Source of the DNA: DATAFT01 sp035544635
GTDB taxonomy: Bacteria > Acidobacteriota > Thermoanaerobaculia > Multivoradales > Multivoraceae
Assembly (NCBI GenBank): GCA_035544635.1
Contig: DATKDQ010000035.1
Span: 1-5,747 of the forward strand
Reading direction: 5' to 3'
Length of the DNA stretch: 5,747 nt
In this document: one piece after another, positions 1 to 5,384 of the stretch
Layout of the letters: each line of letters opens with the position of its first letter
Numbering within the stretch: the first letter of the stretch is position 1
Made by a program: the position numbers and the translations under genes
Notes under the pieces: model-generated
The model's database searches: none
Seen by the model: only the letters and a program-made list of their open reading frames with translations
What the model was told of the DNA's origin: nothing

Positions 1-647
1 GACCGGTCGAGCGTCGACAGGTTGATCGACAGGTAGCGCAGCCCGCCGAGAGCGCAGAGCGCGTCGGCGCGCTCCGGCGTGAGGCCGGTGCCGTTGGTCA
101 GCACCGCGGGCGGGAGCCGCGCCTCGCGCAGGATGCCCACCAGCTCGACGAAGCGCTTGTCGATGGTCGGCTCGTTGTAGCTGATCATGAAGACGGCTTC
201 GATGGTGTCGCGCCAGGCGGTGAGCTCGCCCACGATGCGGCGGTAGAGCTCGGTGGGCATGAAGTGGTCGTCGCGGGGCGCGATCGACACCGGGCAGAAG
301 TAGCACGACTGGTTGCACGCGGTGTGCGACTCGAGCGAGACGTACTTGAGGCGGTACCGGGTGGCGAGGTCCGCGCCGTCCTCGACCAGCCAGCCGCCGT
401 CGCGCAGCAGTCTCACGCTGGTGGCCGGGAGCCGTGCGACGTCCGTGCGTCGCTGGACCAGAGCCAGGAGCTCGGCGAAGCCCGGCTCGCCCGCCGCCAT
501 GCCGCGGTCGGTGAGCGGGTTCTCGATTCGCTCGGGGCTGACGTGGAGAAACGGCTCGGCGACGAGGTCGAGGGTGCGCTCGACCCTCGGCGCCGCCGCG
601 GATACGGCAGTGGCGAGACCAGGAACGCGTGCGCTCTGCGCATCCAT
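1..647 (-). CDS. Radical SAM enzyme, N-terminal part (3' end beyond window edge)
   Basis: The gene reads leftward from ATG at 647-645 and is cut at the window edge, leaving 215 residues. The sequence shows the radical SAM signature CxxxCxxC as CNQSCYFC at residues 111-118. SYNEP (156-160) is a GEP-like motif, and LTNGTGL (183-189) is the usual strand of the partial TIM barrel. Enzymes of this superfamily bind a 4Fe-4S cluster through the three cysteines and cleave S-adenosylmethionine to a 5'-deoxyadenosyl radical; the substrate cannot be told here. About 105 residues precede the barrel and show no motif I recognise. Residues 76-98 (including VRLLRDGG and WLVEDGADL) could be part of a small winged-helix, PqqD-like peptide-binding domain, but this is a guess. 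Any SPASM or auxiliary-cluster domain would lie in the missing part. No Shine-Dalgarno precedes the ATG. The gene is divergent from the PadR-permease pair, with no evident functional link. Confidence 0.9.
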   Translation of the reverse strand, partial: MDAQSARVPGLATAVSAAAPRVERTLDLVAEPFLHVSPERIENPLTDRGMAAGEPGFAELLALVQRRTDVARLPATSVRLLRDGGWLVEDGADLATRYRLKYVSLESHTACNQSCYFCPVSIAPRDDHFMPTELYRRIVGELTAWRDTIEAVFMISYNEPTIDKRFVELVGILREARLPPAVLTNGTGLTPERADALCALGGLRYLSINLSTLDR

Positions 648-655
648 CGCGGGCG

Positions 656-661
656 ATCGTA
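656..661 (-). promoter_or_regulatory. Possible extended -10 box for the radical SAM gene
   Basis: On the minus strand the sequence TG-T-TACGAT ends 8 nt before the ATG at 647. It matches an extended -10 (TGn plus TAnnAT), but nothing resembling a -35 box lies 17 nt upstream. If used, transcription would start about at the ATG, giving a leaderless message, which fits the absence of a Shine-Dalgarno. This is a weak call from sequence alone. Confidence 0.22.
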
Positions 662-672
662 ACACGCGGTTT

Positions 673-691
673 CTCGCCGCTCCGCGGCGAG
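673..691. repeat. Perfect 8-bp inverted repeat (hairpin) in the divergent intergenic region
   Basis: CTCGCCGC (673-680) and GCGGCGAG (684-691) are exact reverse complements separated by 3 nt, giving a very stable GC stem. It lies 26 nt upstream of the radical SAM start and about 120 nt upstream of the PadR promoter. No T-run follows on either strand, so it is not a typical intrinsic terminator. It could be a dispersed intergenic palindrome, a binding site, or a remnant of an untranslated region. The rest of 648-814 shows no convincing gene. Confidence 0.5.
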
Positions 692-814
692 GGGGTGCGG
701 TTCGGCGACGCGTTCTCCACCGGCGGCAGCTTCTTCGACGGCGACCTCGAGGACGAAAACGCTCGTGCGGCTCCACAGGTCCCTAGCGAAGCGCGGGTGC
801 GCGACTCATAACTG

Positions 815-843
815 TTGCTCAGGATAATACCTTGTACTACAAT
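815..843 (+). promoter_or_regulatory. Sigma70-like promoter for the PadR-permease pair
   Basis: A -35-like box TTGCTC (815-820) and a -10-like box TACAAT (838-843, five of six consensus bases) are separated by exactly 17 nt. They lie in the only AT-rich patch of this otherwise GC-rich region. The predicted transcription start near 850 lies just upstream of the ATG at 861, so the 5' leader would be only about 10 nt. The position also argues against the in-frame TTG at 843 as the start codon, because that codon overlaps the -10 box. Confidence 0.5.
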
Positions 844-850
844 TGAGTAC
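832..850. promoter_or_regulatory. Candidate PadR operator (two nested palindromes over the -10 box)
   Basis: TTGTA-C-TACAA (832-842) is a perfect 11-bp palindrome with a single central base. It overlaps a second perfect inverted repeat, GTACT (834-838) and AGTAC (846-850), with a 7-nt spacer. Together they cover the -10 box and the predicted transcription start. PadR-family dimers are known to bind dyad-symmetric sites in their own promoters, so occupancy here would block RNA polymerase. Assigning it to this PadR is inference from position and symmetry. Confidence 0.5.
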
Positions 851-860
851 TCTGAAGTCC

Positions 861-1253
861 ATGCGATCCCGCCGCCGCCGCCGATCGAAGCCGCGGAACA
901 GCCGCCGGGGAGACTCGGACCTGCCCGTGCCGACCCCCGCGGCACTCCACGTCCTGCTCGCGTTGGCGAGCGCCGACATGCACGGCTGGGCGATTCTCAA
1001 GGAGGTGTCCGCAAGCACGGACGGACGCATTCGGTTGAGCGCCGGAACCCTCTACGGCCTGGTCAAGCGGCTCAGCGATCAAGGTCTGATCGCCGAGTCC
1101 GAGCATCGACCCCCCGCGCACTGGGACGACCAGCGCCGGCGCTACTACCGCCTCACCGAGCTCGGGCGCAGCGTCGCCGAGGCGGAGCTCGGCCGGCTGG
1201 AGCGCGTTCTGACAGTGGCTCGCTCCACCGACCTGCGCCCCTCGGAGGGGTGA
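861..1253 (+). CDS. PadR-family transcriptional regulator (acidobacterial type)
   Basis: This 130-residue protein carries the PadR winged-helix core. It has a first helix with MHGWAILKEV (40-49), a recognition helix in GTLYGLVKRL (62-71), and a wing with DDQRRRYYRLTELGR (89-103). PadR proteins are dimeric repressors that usually respond to a small ligand. The C-terminal part after the wing is short, as in the PadR group found beside ADOP permeases. I chose ATG at 861 because the in-frame TTG at 843 lies inside the -10 box. The first 20 residues are rich in arginine (MRSRRRRRSK), which is atypical, since the family usually begins close to the DLPVP stretch at 20-24. An in-frame GTG at residue 23 would remove this tail but leaves a very short N-terminus. 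No good Shine-Dalgarno precedes 861. It probably regulates itself and the permease downstream. Confidence 0.9.
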   Translation: MRSRRRRRSKPRNSRRGDSDLPVPTPAALHVLLALASADMHGWAILKEVSASTDGRIRLSAGTLYGLVKRLSDQGLIAESEHRPPAHWDDQRRRYYRLTELGRSVAEAELGRLERVLTVARSTDLRPSEG

Positions 1254-1333
1254 GCGTGCGCGGCGCCGCGGAGCTGCCAGCTCGCCGGCAAACGCTTCGC
1301 CGCGACGAAGGAGGATCGGCTCCGCCGAGATGA
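1250..1333 (+). CDS. Possible 27-codon bridging ORF between PadR and the permease
   Basis: A GTG at 1250 opens a reading frame that overlaps the PadR stop by 4 nt (GTGA) and ends in a TGA at 1331-1333, which overlaps the permease start by 4 nt (ATGA). The product would be 27 residues, arginine-rich (MSVRGAAELPARR at its start), with no domain or membrane segment. GGAGG at 1244-1248 is too close to the GTG to be an ideal ribosome site. Its likely role, if translated, is to carry ribosomes from padR to the permease start rather than to make a functional peptide. It may well be chance, since long open frames are common at this GC content. Confidence 0.2.
   Translation: MSVRGAAELPARRQTLRRDEGGSAPPR
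1308..1314 (+). promoter_or_regulatory. Strong Shine-Dalgarno upstream of the permease
   Basis: AAGGAGG is a complete anti-16S match but ends 15 nt before the ATG at 1330, longer than the usual 5-9 nt. No in-frame start codon lies between it and 1330, and the protein from 1330 begins as expected for the family, so the ATG stands. The long spacing could be offset by local folding or by ribosomes terminating at 1331-1333. Confidence 0.6.
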
Positions 1334-4071
1334 AGAGCCCCCGCGCCGAGCGGCGCTTCGCCCTCCTCTTGCGGCTTTTTCCCGGCGGCTTCCGCCACCG
1401 CTTCGAGGACGAGATGCGGTCCGTCCTCGGCTCCGATCATGCGTCGAGCCGTGACCGCGGTCCGCGCGCTCTCGCCGCCTTCTGGTGGCGCACCGTGATC
1501 GGCGTGCTGCGCACGGCGCCGGCCGAGCACCTCGAAGCGGCCGCGCTCGACGCCCGTTACGCGCTGCGTCGGCTACTGCGGCGGCCGCTCTTCTCGGTCA
1601 CCGCGTGTCTCTCGCTGGCGGTGGGCATCGGCGCGACCACCGCGGTGGTCGCGGTCTACAAGGCGGCGCTGCTCGACGGCATTCCCGGCATCGTCGCTCC
1701 GCGCCGGCTGGTGAACGTGAAGCCCATCGCCGCTCGTGCCGAGACGTTCGAGCTCGTTCCCTACCCTTACTATGCCGCGCTGCGCGCCGGGGAGGCGGTG
1801 CTCTCGGACCTGGCGGGGTTTCACGGTACCACCACGTCTCTCGGCTCCGGTGCGCCCGGCGAGGCCGAGGTGAGAGGGACGCAGGTGGTCTCGACGAACT
1901 ACTTCCGCACCCTGGGAGTGCGCCCGCGGCTCGGCCGCTTCTTCCTGGAGGAGGAGGAGGCGGAGGCGATCCCGGTCGCCGTGGTGAGCGATCGGCTGTG
2001 GCGTGACCGCCTCGGCGCGGCACCGATGGGGTCGCAGGTCCGGATCAACGGCCGTACGTTCACGGTGGTCGGCGTTGCGCCGCCGGGCTTTCGCGGTCAC
2101 TTCAAGGGGTTCGGCTTCGACGTCTTCATCCCGATGGGGATGGCCGAGGTCGCGGGTCTGCCCGATCACCGCGACCGCTCGCACGGCTGGGTGGAGATGG
2201 TGGGACGACTCGCTCCGGGAGTCGGCATGGAGGCGGCGGGGGCTGCTCTCGGGTCCCTCGGGCACGCCTTGGCGGACGCCTTTCCCAGGGAGCGCGGCAA
2301 TCTCGAGCTCACGGTCGAGCGCAACCGCGGCATCGACGCCGAGCTGCGCTCCGGGCTGCTCGTGCTGCTCGTGACGCTCTTCTTCATCGGCGCCTTCGTG
2401 CTCGCCATCGCGTGTCTGAACGTGGCGGCCGTGATGCTGGGCGACCTCATGGGGCGCCGCGGCGAGATGGCGCTGCGGCGATCGCTGGGAGCGCCTCCCA
2501 ACCGCCTCGCGAGCCAGCTCCTGGTCGAGAGTGGACTGGTCGCGCTGGTGGGCGGCGGCCTGGGCTTCCTGCTCGCGACCTGGGCCACCAGGCTCGCCTC
2601 GGCGGCGCTGGGGTCGGTCGACTCGCGGGTGTCCCTCGCGGTGCGCCTGGACGCGGGCGTTCTCGGGGCGGTCCTCGCATTGTGCGCCGCGACCACGATC
2701 GTCGCCGGGCTCGCTCCTGCTCTGGCGGCGGCACGCGCCGAGCCGGTGGAGGCGCTCCGCACCCACCGCCGGCCGGGGAAGGGTCACACTCGCTTCTTCA
2801 AGGCGCTGGTGATCGGGCAGGTCGTGCTGTCGTTCGTGGTGCTCGTCACGGCCTCTCTCTTCCTGCGCGCGCTCGAGCGGGCGGTGACGCTCGACCCCGG
2901 ATTCGAGACGGCCGGCGTCGAGCTCACGACGCTCGAGCCCGAGCTCGCCGGCATGAGAGCCGACGACATCCGCAACTTCTTCGCCGAGGCGCGGGAGCGG
3001 ATCGCCGCCCTACCGGGAGTCGAGGCGGTGGCGCTGACGAGCCGCGTTCCTTTGAGCCTGGGAGCGCGCCTCTTCCCCAATCCGCTCGAGATCCAGATTG
3101 CCGGCTGGGAGCCGCCGCCGGGCCAGGAAGGTTTCCTGATCGAGCACGCGATCGTTTCGAGCGGCTACTTCGACACGCTTCGCATTCCCATCGTCGCCGG
3201 ACGCGGCTTCGGCCGATCGGACCGCGAGGGGGCGGCGCCGGTAGTGATCGTCGACGTCGCGTTCGCCGATCGCTTCTTTCCGGGCGGCGCCGTGGGACGC
3301 TCGGTGAGCCGCGGCGCGACGGCGATCACCATCGTCGGCGTCGCCGCGCAGAGCCGCTATCGCGCAATCGACGAAGCGCCGGCTCCCTTCCTCTACCTGC
3401 CGTTCGATCAGCACCCTCGCAACGCAGCCGTCCTGCTGGCCCGAGCCCGCGACGCCGGCGCAGTCCCTGCCGACATGCCCGGCACCGGGGGCCCGACCGG
3501 TATGGCGGGCGAGGGCCGAGTGGGCGGCGCCGGAGCTCCGGGCAGGGGTGACACCGCACCCGAGGCGCGCAGTGCGCTCGCCGCGGAGATCCGCCGATCC
3601 CTTCACGAGCTGGCGCCGAAGCTGCCGGTTCCGGACGTCGAGTCTCTGGACTCCCGCCTCGCCGCAACCTTCCTGCCGCAGCGAGTGGCCGCCCTCACCA
3701 GCGCGATCCTCGGTGCCGTCGGTCTCGCGCTCAGCGGGATCGGTCTCTACGGAGTGCTTGGCATCTGGGTCGGCCGGCGCCGGCACGAGATCGGCTTGCG
3801 CATCGCGCTGGGCGCCCGTCCCGCGGACGTCCAGAGGCTCGTGCTCCGTCAGGGCGTCGCCGCGGCGCTCGCAGGAGTGGCGGTGGGTATCCCGCTCGCC
3901 GTCGCCGGGTCACGCCTGTTCGGCTCGTTCCTGGTGGGGATGAGCTCGAACGATCCGTGGAGCTATCTCGCGGTCAGCGCGCTTCTCCTCGCGAGCGCGC
4001 TTCTCGCCAGCCTGCTGCCTGCGTACCGCGCCGCGCGGTGTGATCCGATGGCGTTGCTCAAGGAATCTTGA
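1330..4071 (+). CDS. ADOP-family duplicated FtsX/MacB-like permease (orphan ABC permease)
   Basis: This 913-residue inner-membrane protein has two FtsX-type permease halves. Residues 1-70 form the family's N-terminal cytoplasmic region (LLRLFPGGFRHRFEDEM at 13-29, RTAPAEHLE at 61-69). Half one has TM1 at about 86-112, a MacB-like periplasmic domain (about 115-340) and TMs near 342-370, 396-420 and 441-467. Half two has a TM near 490-513, a second periplasmic domain (about 516-784) and TMs near 786-813, 841-866 and 876-900. The conserved FtsX coupling helix appears twice: RRGEMALRRSLGA (376-388) and RRRHEIGLRIALGA (816-829). MacB-type permeases act mechanically on periplasmic or outer-membrane partners, driven by a separate ATPase. 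As is typical of ADOP genes, none is encoded nearby, so the motor and the substrate are unknown. Residues 707-745 are a Gly/Pro/Ala-rich insert not usual for the family. It is preceded by its PadR regulator. Confidence 0.93.
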   Translation: MKSPRAERRFALLLRLFPGGFRHRFEDEMRSVLGSDHASSRDRGPRALAAFWWRTVIGVLRTAPAEHLEAAALDARYALRRLLRRPLFSVTACLSLAVGIGATTAVVAVYKAALLDGIPGIVAPRRLVNVKPIAARAETFELVPYPYYAALRAGEAVLSDLAGFHGTTTSLGSGAPGEAEVRGTQVVSTNYFRTLGVRPRLGRFFLEEEEAEAIPVAVVSDRLWRDRLGAAPMGSQVRINGRTFTVVGVAPPGFRGHFKGFGFDVFIPMGMAEVAGLPDHRDRSHGWVEMVGRLAPGVGMEAAGAALGSLGHALADAFPRERGNLELTVERNRGIDAELRSGLLVLLVTLFFIGAFVLAIACLNVAAVMLGDLMGRRGEMALRRSLGAPPNRLASQLLVESGLVALVGGGLGFLLATWATRLASAALGSVDSRVSLAVRLDAGVLGAVLALCAATTIVAGLAPALAAARAEPVEALRTHRRPGKGHTRFFKALVIGQVVLSFVVLVTASLFLRALERAVTLDPGFETAGVELTTLEPELAGMRADDIRNFFAEARERIAALPGVEAVALTSRVPLSLGARLFPNPLEIQIAGWEPPPGQEGFLIEHAIVSSGYFDTLRIPIVAGRGFGRSDREGAAPVVIVDVAFADRFFPGGAVGRSVSRGATAITIVGVAAQSRYRAIDEAPAPFLYLPFDQHPRNAAVLLARARDAGAVPADMPGTGGPTGMAGEGRVGGAGAPGRGDTAPEARSALAAEIRRSLHELAPKLPVPDVESLDSRLAATFLPQRVAALTSAILGAVGLALSGIGLYGVLGIWVGRRRHEIGLRIALGARPADVQRLVLRQGVAAALAGVAVGIPLAVAGSRLFGSFLVGMSSNDPWSYLAVSALLLASALLASLLPAYRAARCDPMALLKES

Positions 4072-4087
4072 GGCGCGGGGGGCCTCA
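4057..4087. terminator. Overlapping hairpins at the convergent stop codons
   Basis: Two mutually exclusive stems cover the junction of the convergent genes. CTCAAG (4057-4062) pairs with CTTGAG (4067-4072) across a GAAT loop. TGAGGC (4069-4074) pairs with GCCTCA (4082-4087) across a 7-nt G-rich loop. The second stem begins with the permease TGA and ends with the complement of the opposite gene's TGA. It could end or protect transcripts on both strands, but no T-run follows on either side, so intrinsic termination is not well supported. Confidence 0.35.
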
Positions 4088-4741
4088 GTTCCTCGATCTC
4101 AGCTCGTACGCACTCGCCAGGTGGGCCCTCACCATGTGCCACGCCGCGCGCGGCAAGCACGCCAGGCCAACCAGATAGAGAACCAGCGTCCCGAACGCCA
4201 GGTATCCCTCGAGCGGGTGGGCGGGGCGCTGCGATACCGCGCCGAGCGTGACGCCTTCGAACAGGAGCTGAAGTCCCCGCGCGAGCCGGCCCTGGGTCGG
4301 CGACGAGATTGCCGCCAGGACGACGAACTTGAGCACGAAGGCGGCTGCGAAGGTGACCGCCAGCCCGCGGAGCAGACGAGCGCGATCGGGCGCGACCGCA
4401 AACGCCTGCAGCAGGAGCGAGACCAGGACGACCCACCCGATCAGTGCGGGGACACCGGAGTCTGGAACGACGAGCGTGATCACCTGCGCGGACGCCGCGT
4501 AGAGCGCGAGCAGAGCCGTGAGGCCGTTCAGGTTCTGGAGCGGTGACCGCGATGGGCCCATGAGCCGCTCGGGAGCGAGCGCGCCACTCCTGACGAGAAG
4601 CGCCATCAGGGCGATGGCGACGACGAGTGATCCAAGCGTTGGCGGCACCATCGTCACGTCTGCGCCCGGGCGGATCGCCCCGGCCAGGACGACCGTCAGC
4701 AGCAGGCAGGGCAGCGCCAGGGCCTCGAAGAGAGGGCTCAT
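4085..4741 (-). CDS. Six-helix integral membrane protein of unknown function
   Basis: This 218-residue protein has about six hydrophobic helices, near residues 5-24, 34-52, 72-92, 97-117, 127-146 and 179-197. The hydrophilic connections are short, and there is no catalytic motif I recognise. Distinctive stretches that look conserved in type are VPPTLG (32-37), RSGALAPERLM (51-61), VVPDSGVP (91-98) and the polar loop ARGLQLLFEGVTLG (154-167). It resembles uncharacterised membrane proteins I associate with Acidobacteriota, but I cannot name a family. Its ATG lies within the stop of the upstream TPR-like gene (ATGA, 4738-4741). It has no Shine-Dalgarno of its own, so its translation is probably coupled to that gene and the two proteins may form a complex. 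It ends 13 nt from the convergent permease stop. Confidence 0.85.
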   Translation of the reverse strand: MSPLFEALALPCLLLTVVLAGAIRPGADVTMVPPTLGSLVVAIALMALLVRSGALAPERLMGPSRSPLQNLNGLTALLALYAASAQVITLVVPDSGVPALIGWVVLVSLLLQAFAVAPDRARLLRGLAVTFAAAFVLKFVVLAAISSPTQGRLARGLQLLFEGVTLGAVSQRPAHPLEGYLAFGTLVLYLVGLACLPRAAWHMVRAHLASAYELRSRN

Positions 4742-5247
4742 TTGCGACTGCGCAGAAGCCGGAGGGGATTGAGATCGGAAGCGTCGCGGGTCAGGCCGGC
4801 CTCGAGCTCGGCCTTGAGCTCGTCCGCCGATCGCATGTGCAGATCGGCGTCGTCCACAACCAGCCGGCCGCCCGGCGACAGCGCGATCGCGCGTTCGACG
4901 TGAGCGAGCCCCCGCTCGAACAACGCGTCGTCATGGTGGGTCCGCCGCCAGCCCTGGCGATAGAAGCTGTAGGCCACGTAGAACTGCGTCCGGGCGTCGC
5001 GCGAGGCGGGATCGGCCCGCGCGAAGGCCGACCGCGCCTCGACGAATTGATCCTTCCGGAAGAACGCCAGACCGTCGGCGAAGGCCTGGCCATCGACCGT
5101 GTAGGTGCCCAGATTCGCCGACAGCCCACCGATCGCTTCGGTCATCGTCCGCGGCTGTGACGCGAAGAGCCACCCGATCAGCGCGCCGTAGCTGAGCGCG
5201 ACGACGAGCCCGACCCCGCGTACGACCGGCTCCCGCATTGCCTCCAT
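4738..5247 (-). CDS. Membrane-anchored TPR-like protein
   Basis: This 169-residue protein has one N-terminal hydrophobic helix (about 9-29, GVGLVVALSYGALIGWLFAS) after a short charged start. It is probably a signal anchor, putting the rest in the periplasm. Residues 51-130 look like degenerate tetratricopeptide helices: DGLAFFRKDQFVEARSAFARA (58-78, helix pair), ARTQFYVAYSFYRQGW (85-100) and ALFERGLAHVERAIAL (108-123). TPR proteins are scaffolds for protein contacts. A charged tail follows (140-169, MRSADELKAELEAGL at 138-152). The start at 5247 is uncertain: a second ATG at 5238 lies in frame with GGAGG only 2 nt before it, and neither spacing is ideal. The 4-nt overlap with the downstream membrane protein suggests a fixed gene pair. 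The partner and function are unknown. Confidence 0.82.
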   Translation of the reverse strand: MEAMREPVVRGVGLVVALSYGALIGWLFASQPRTMTEAIGGLSANLGTYTVDGQAFADGLAFFRKDQFVEARSAFARADPASRDARTQFYVAYSFYRQGWRRTHHDDALFERGLAHVERAIALSPGGRLVVDDADLHMRSADELKAELEAGLTRDASDLNPLRLLRSRK

Positions 5248-5306
5248 CCTACCGACCTAGCCCCCTGACTTCGCGCCCCCGGCAGGTCAGCACCAGCGAG
5301 TACATG

Positions 5307-5335
5307 TCAGTCGCAGCCGCGGCGGCGGCGACTGA
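5307..5335. repeat. 8-bp perfect inverted repeat between the CPBP and TPR-like genes
   Basis: TCAGTCGC (5307-5314) and GCGACTGA (5328-5335) are exact reverse complements around a 13-nt GC-rich loop that could fold further. It is the second of two hairpins in the 134-nt gap, in the direction of minus-strand transcription. No T-run follows it. It could be part of a terminator-like region, a leader structure of the TPR-like transcript, or an operator. I see no convincing promoter in 5248-5306. Confidence 0.5.
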
Positions 5336-5344
5336 AAGGAGAGG

Positions 5345-5384
5345 TGAAGTCGCGCCAGAGAGAAGAGAGGTGGCGCCGACTTCA
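5345..5384 (-). terminator. Hairpin at the CPBP stop codon, possible terminator
   Basis: On the minus strand the stem starts at the TGA stop itself. The arm at 5384-5377 pairs with 5352-5345 over 8 bp. After a single bulged base (5376), 5375-5371 pairs with 5357-5353 over 5 more. The loop (5370-5358) is a 13-nt pure pyrimidine stretch in the transcript. The sequence after the stem is CCTCTCCTTTC, pyrimidine-rich but not a true U-tract. It most likely marks the 3' end of the CPBP transcript, by factor-dependent termination or as an RNA stabiliser. Confidence 0.45.

Noticed and set aside
629..811. 60-residue plus-strand frame in the divergent intergenic region
   Set aside because: It overlaps the start of the radical SAM gene and has no ribosome site or recognisable domain. 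Open frames of this length are expected by chance here.
843..860. TTG start for PadR giving six extra residues
   Set aside because: The TTG overlaps the predicted -10 box and has no ribosome site. ATG at 861 is better placed, though unproven.
815..1333. 172-residue frame overlapping PadR
   Set aside because: Most of it is a shifted frame of padR and starts inside the promoter. Only the last 27 codons are kept as a speculative bridging ORF.
1945..1970. GGAGGAGGAGG run inside the permease, possible internal ribosome site or repeat
   Set aside because: It encodes the Glu-rich stretch EEEEAEA in frame. No start codon at suitable distance opens a plausible protein.
1573..2787. Long minus-strand open frame (404 residues) opposite the permease
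   Set aside because: It is a GC-rich antisense shadow: composition is dominated by Arg, His, Gly and Glu with no domain, and the plus-strand permease explains the region fully.
2412..3551. 379-residue plus-strand frame inside the permease
   Set aside because: It is a second frame of the permease with an Arg/Gly/Pro-rich product, no membrane segments and no ribosome site.
5265..5290. CTGAC/GTCAG inverted repeat upstream of the TPR-like gene
   Set aside because: Only 5 bp with a 16-nt spacer, which is expected by chance.
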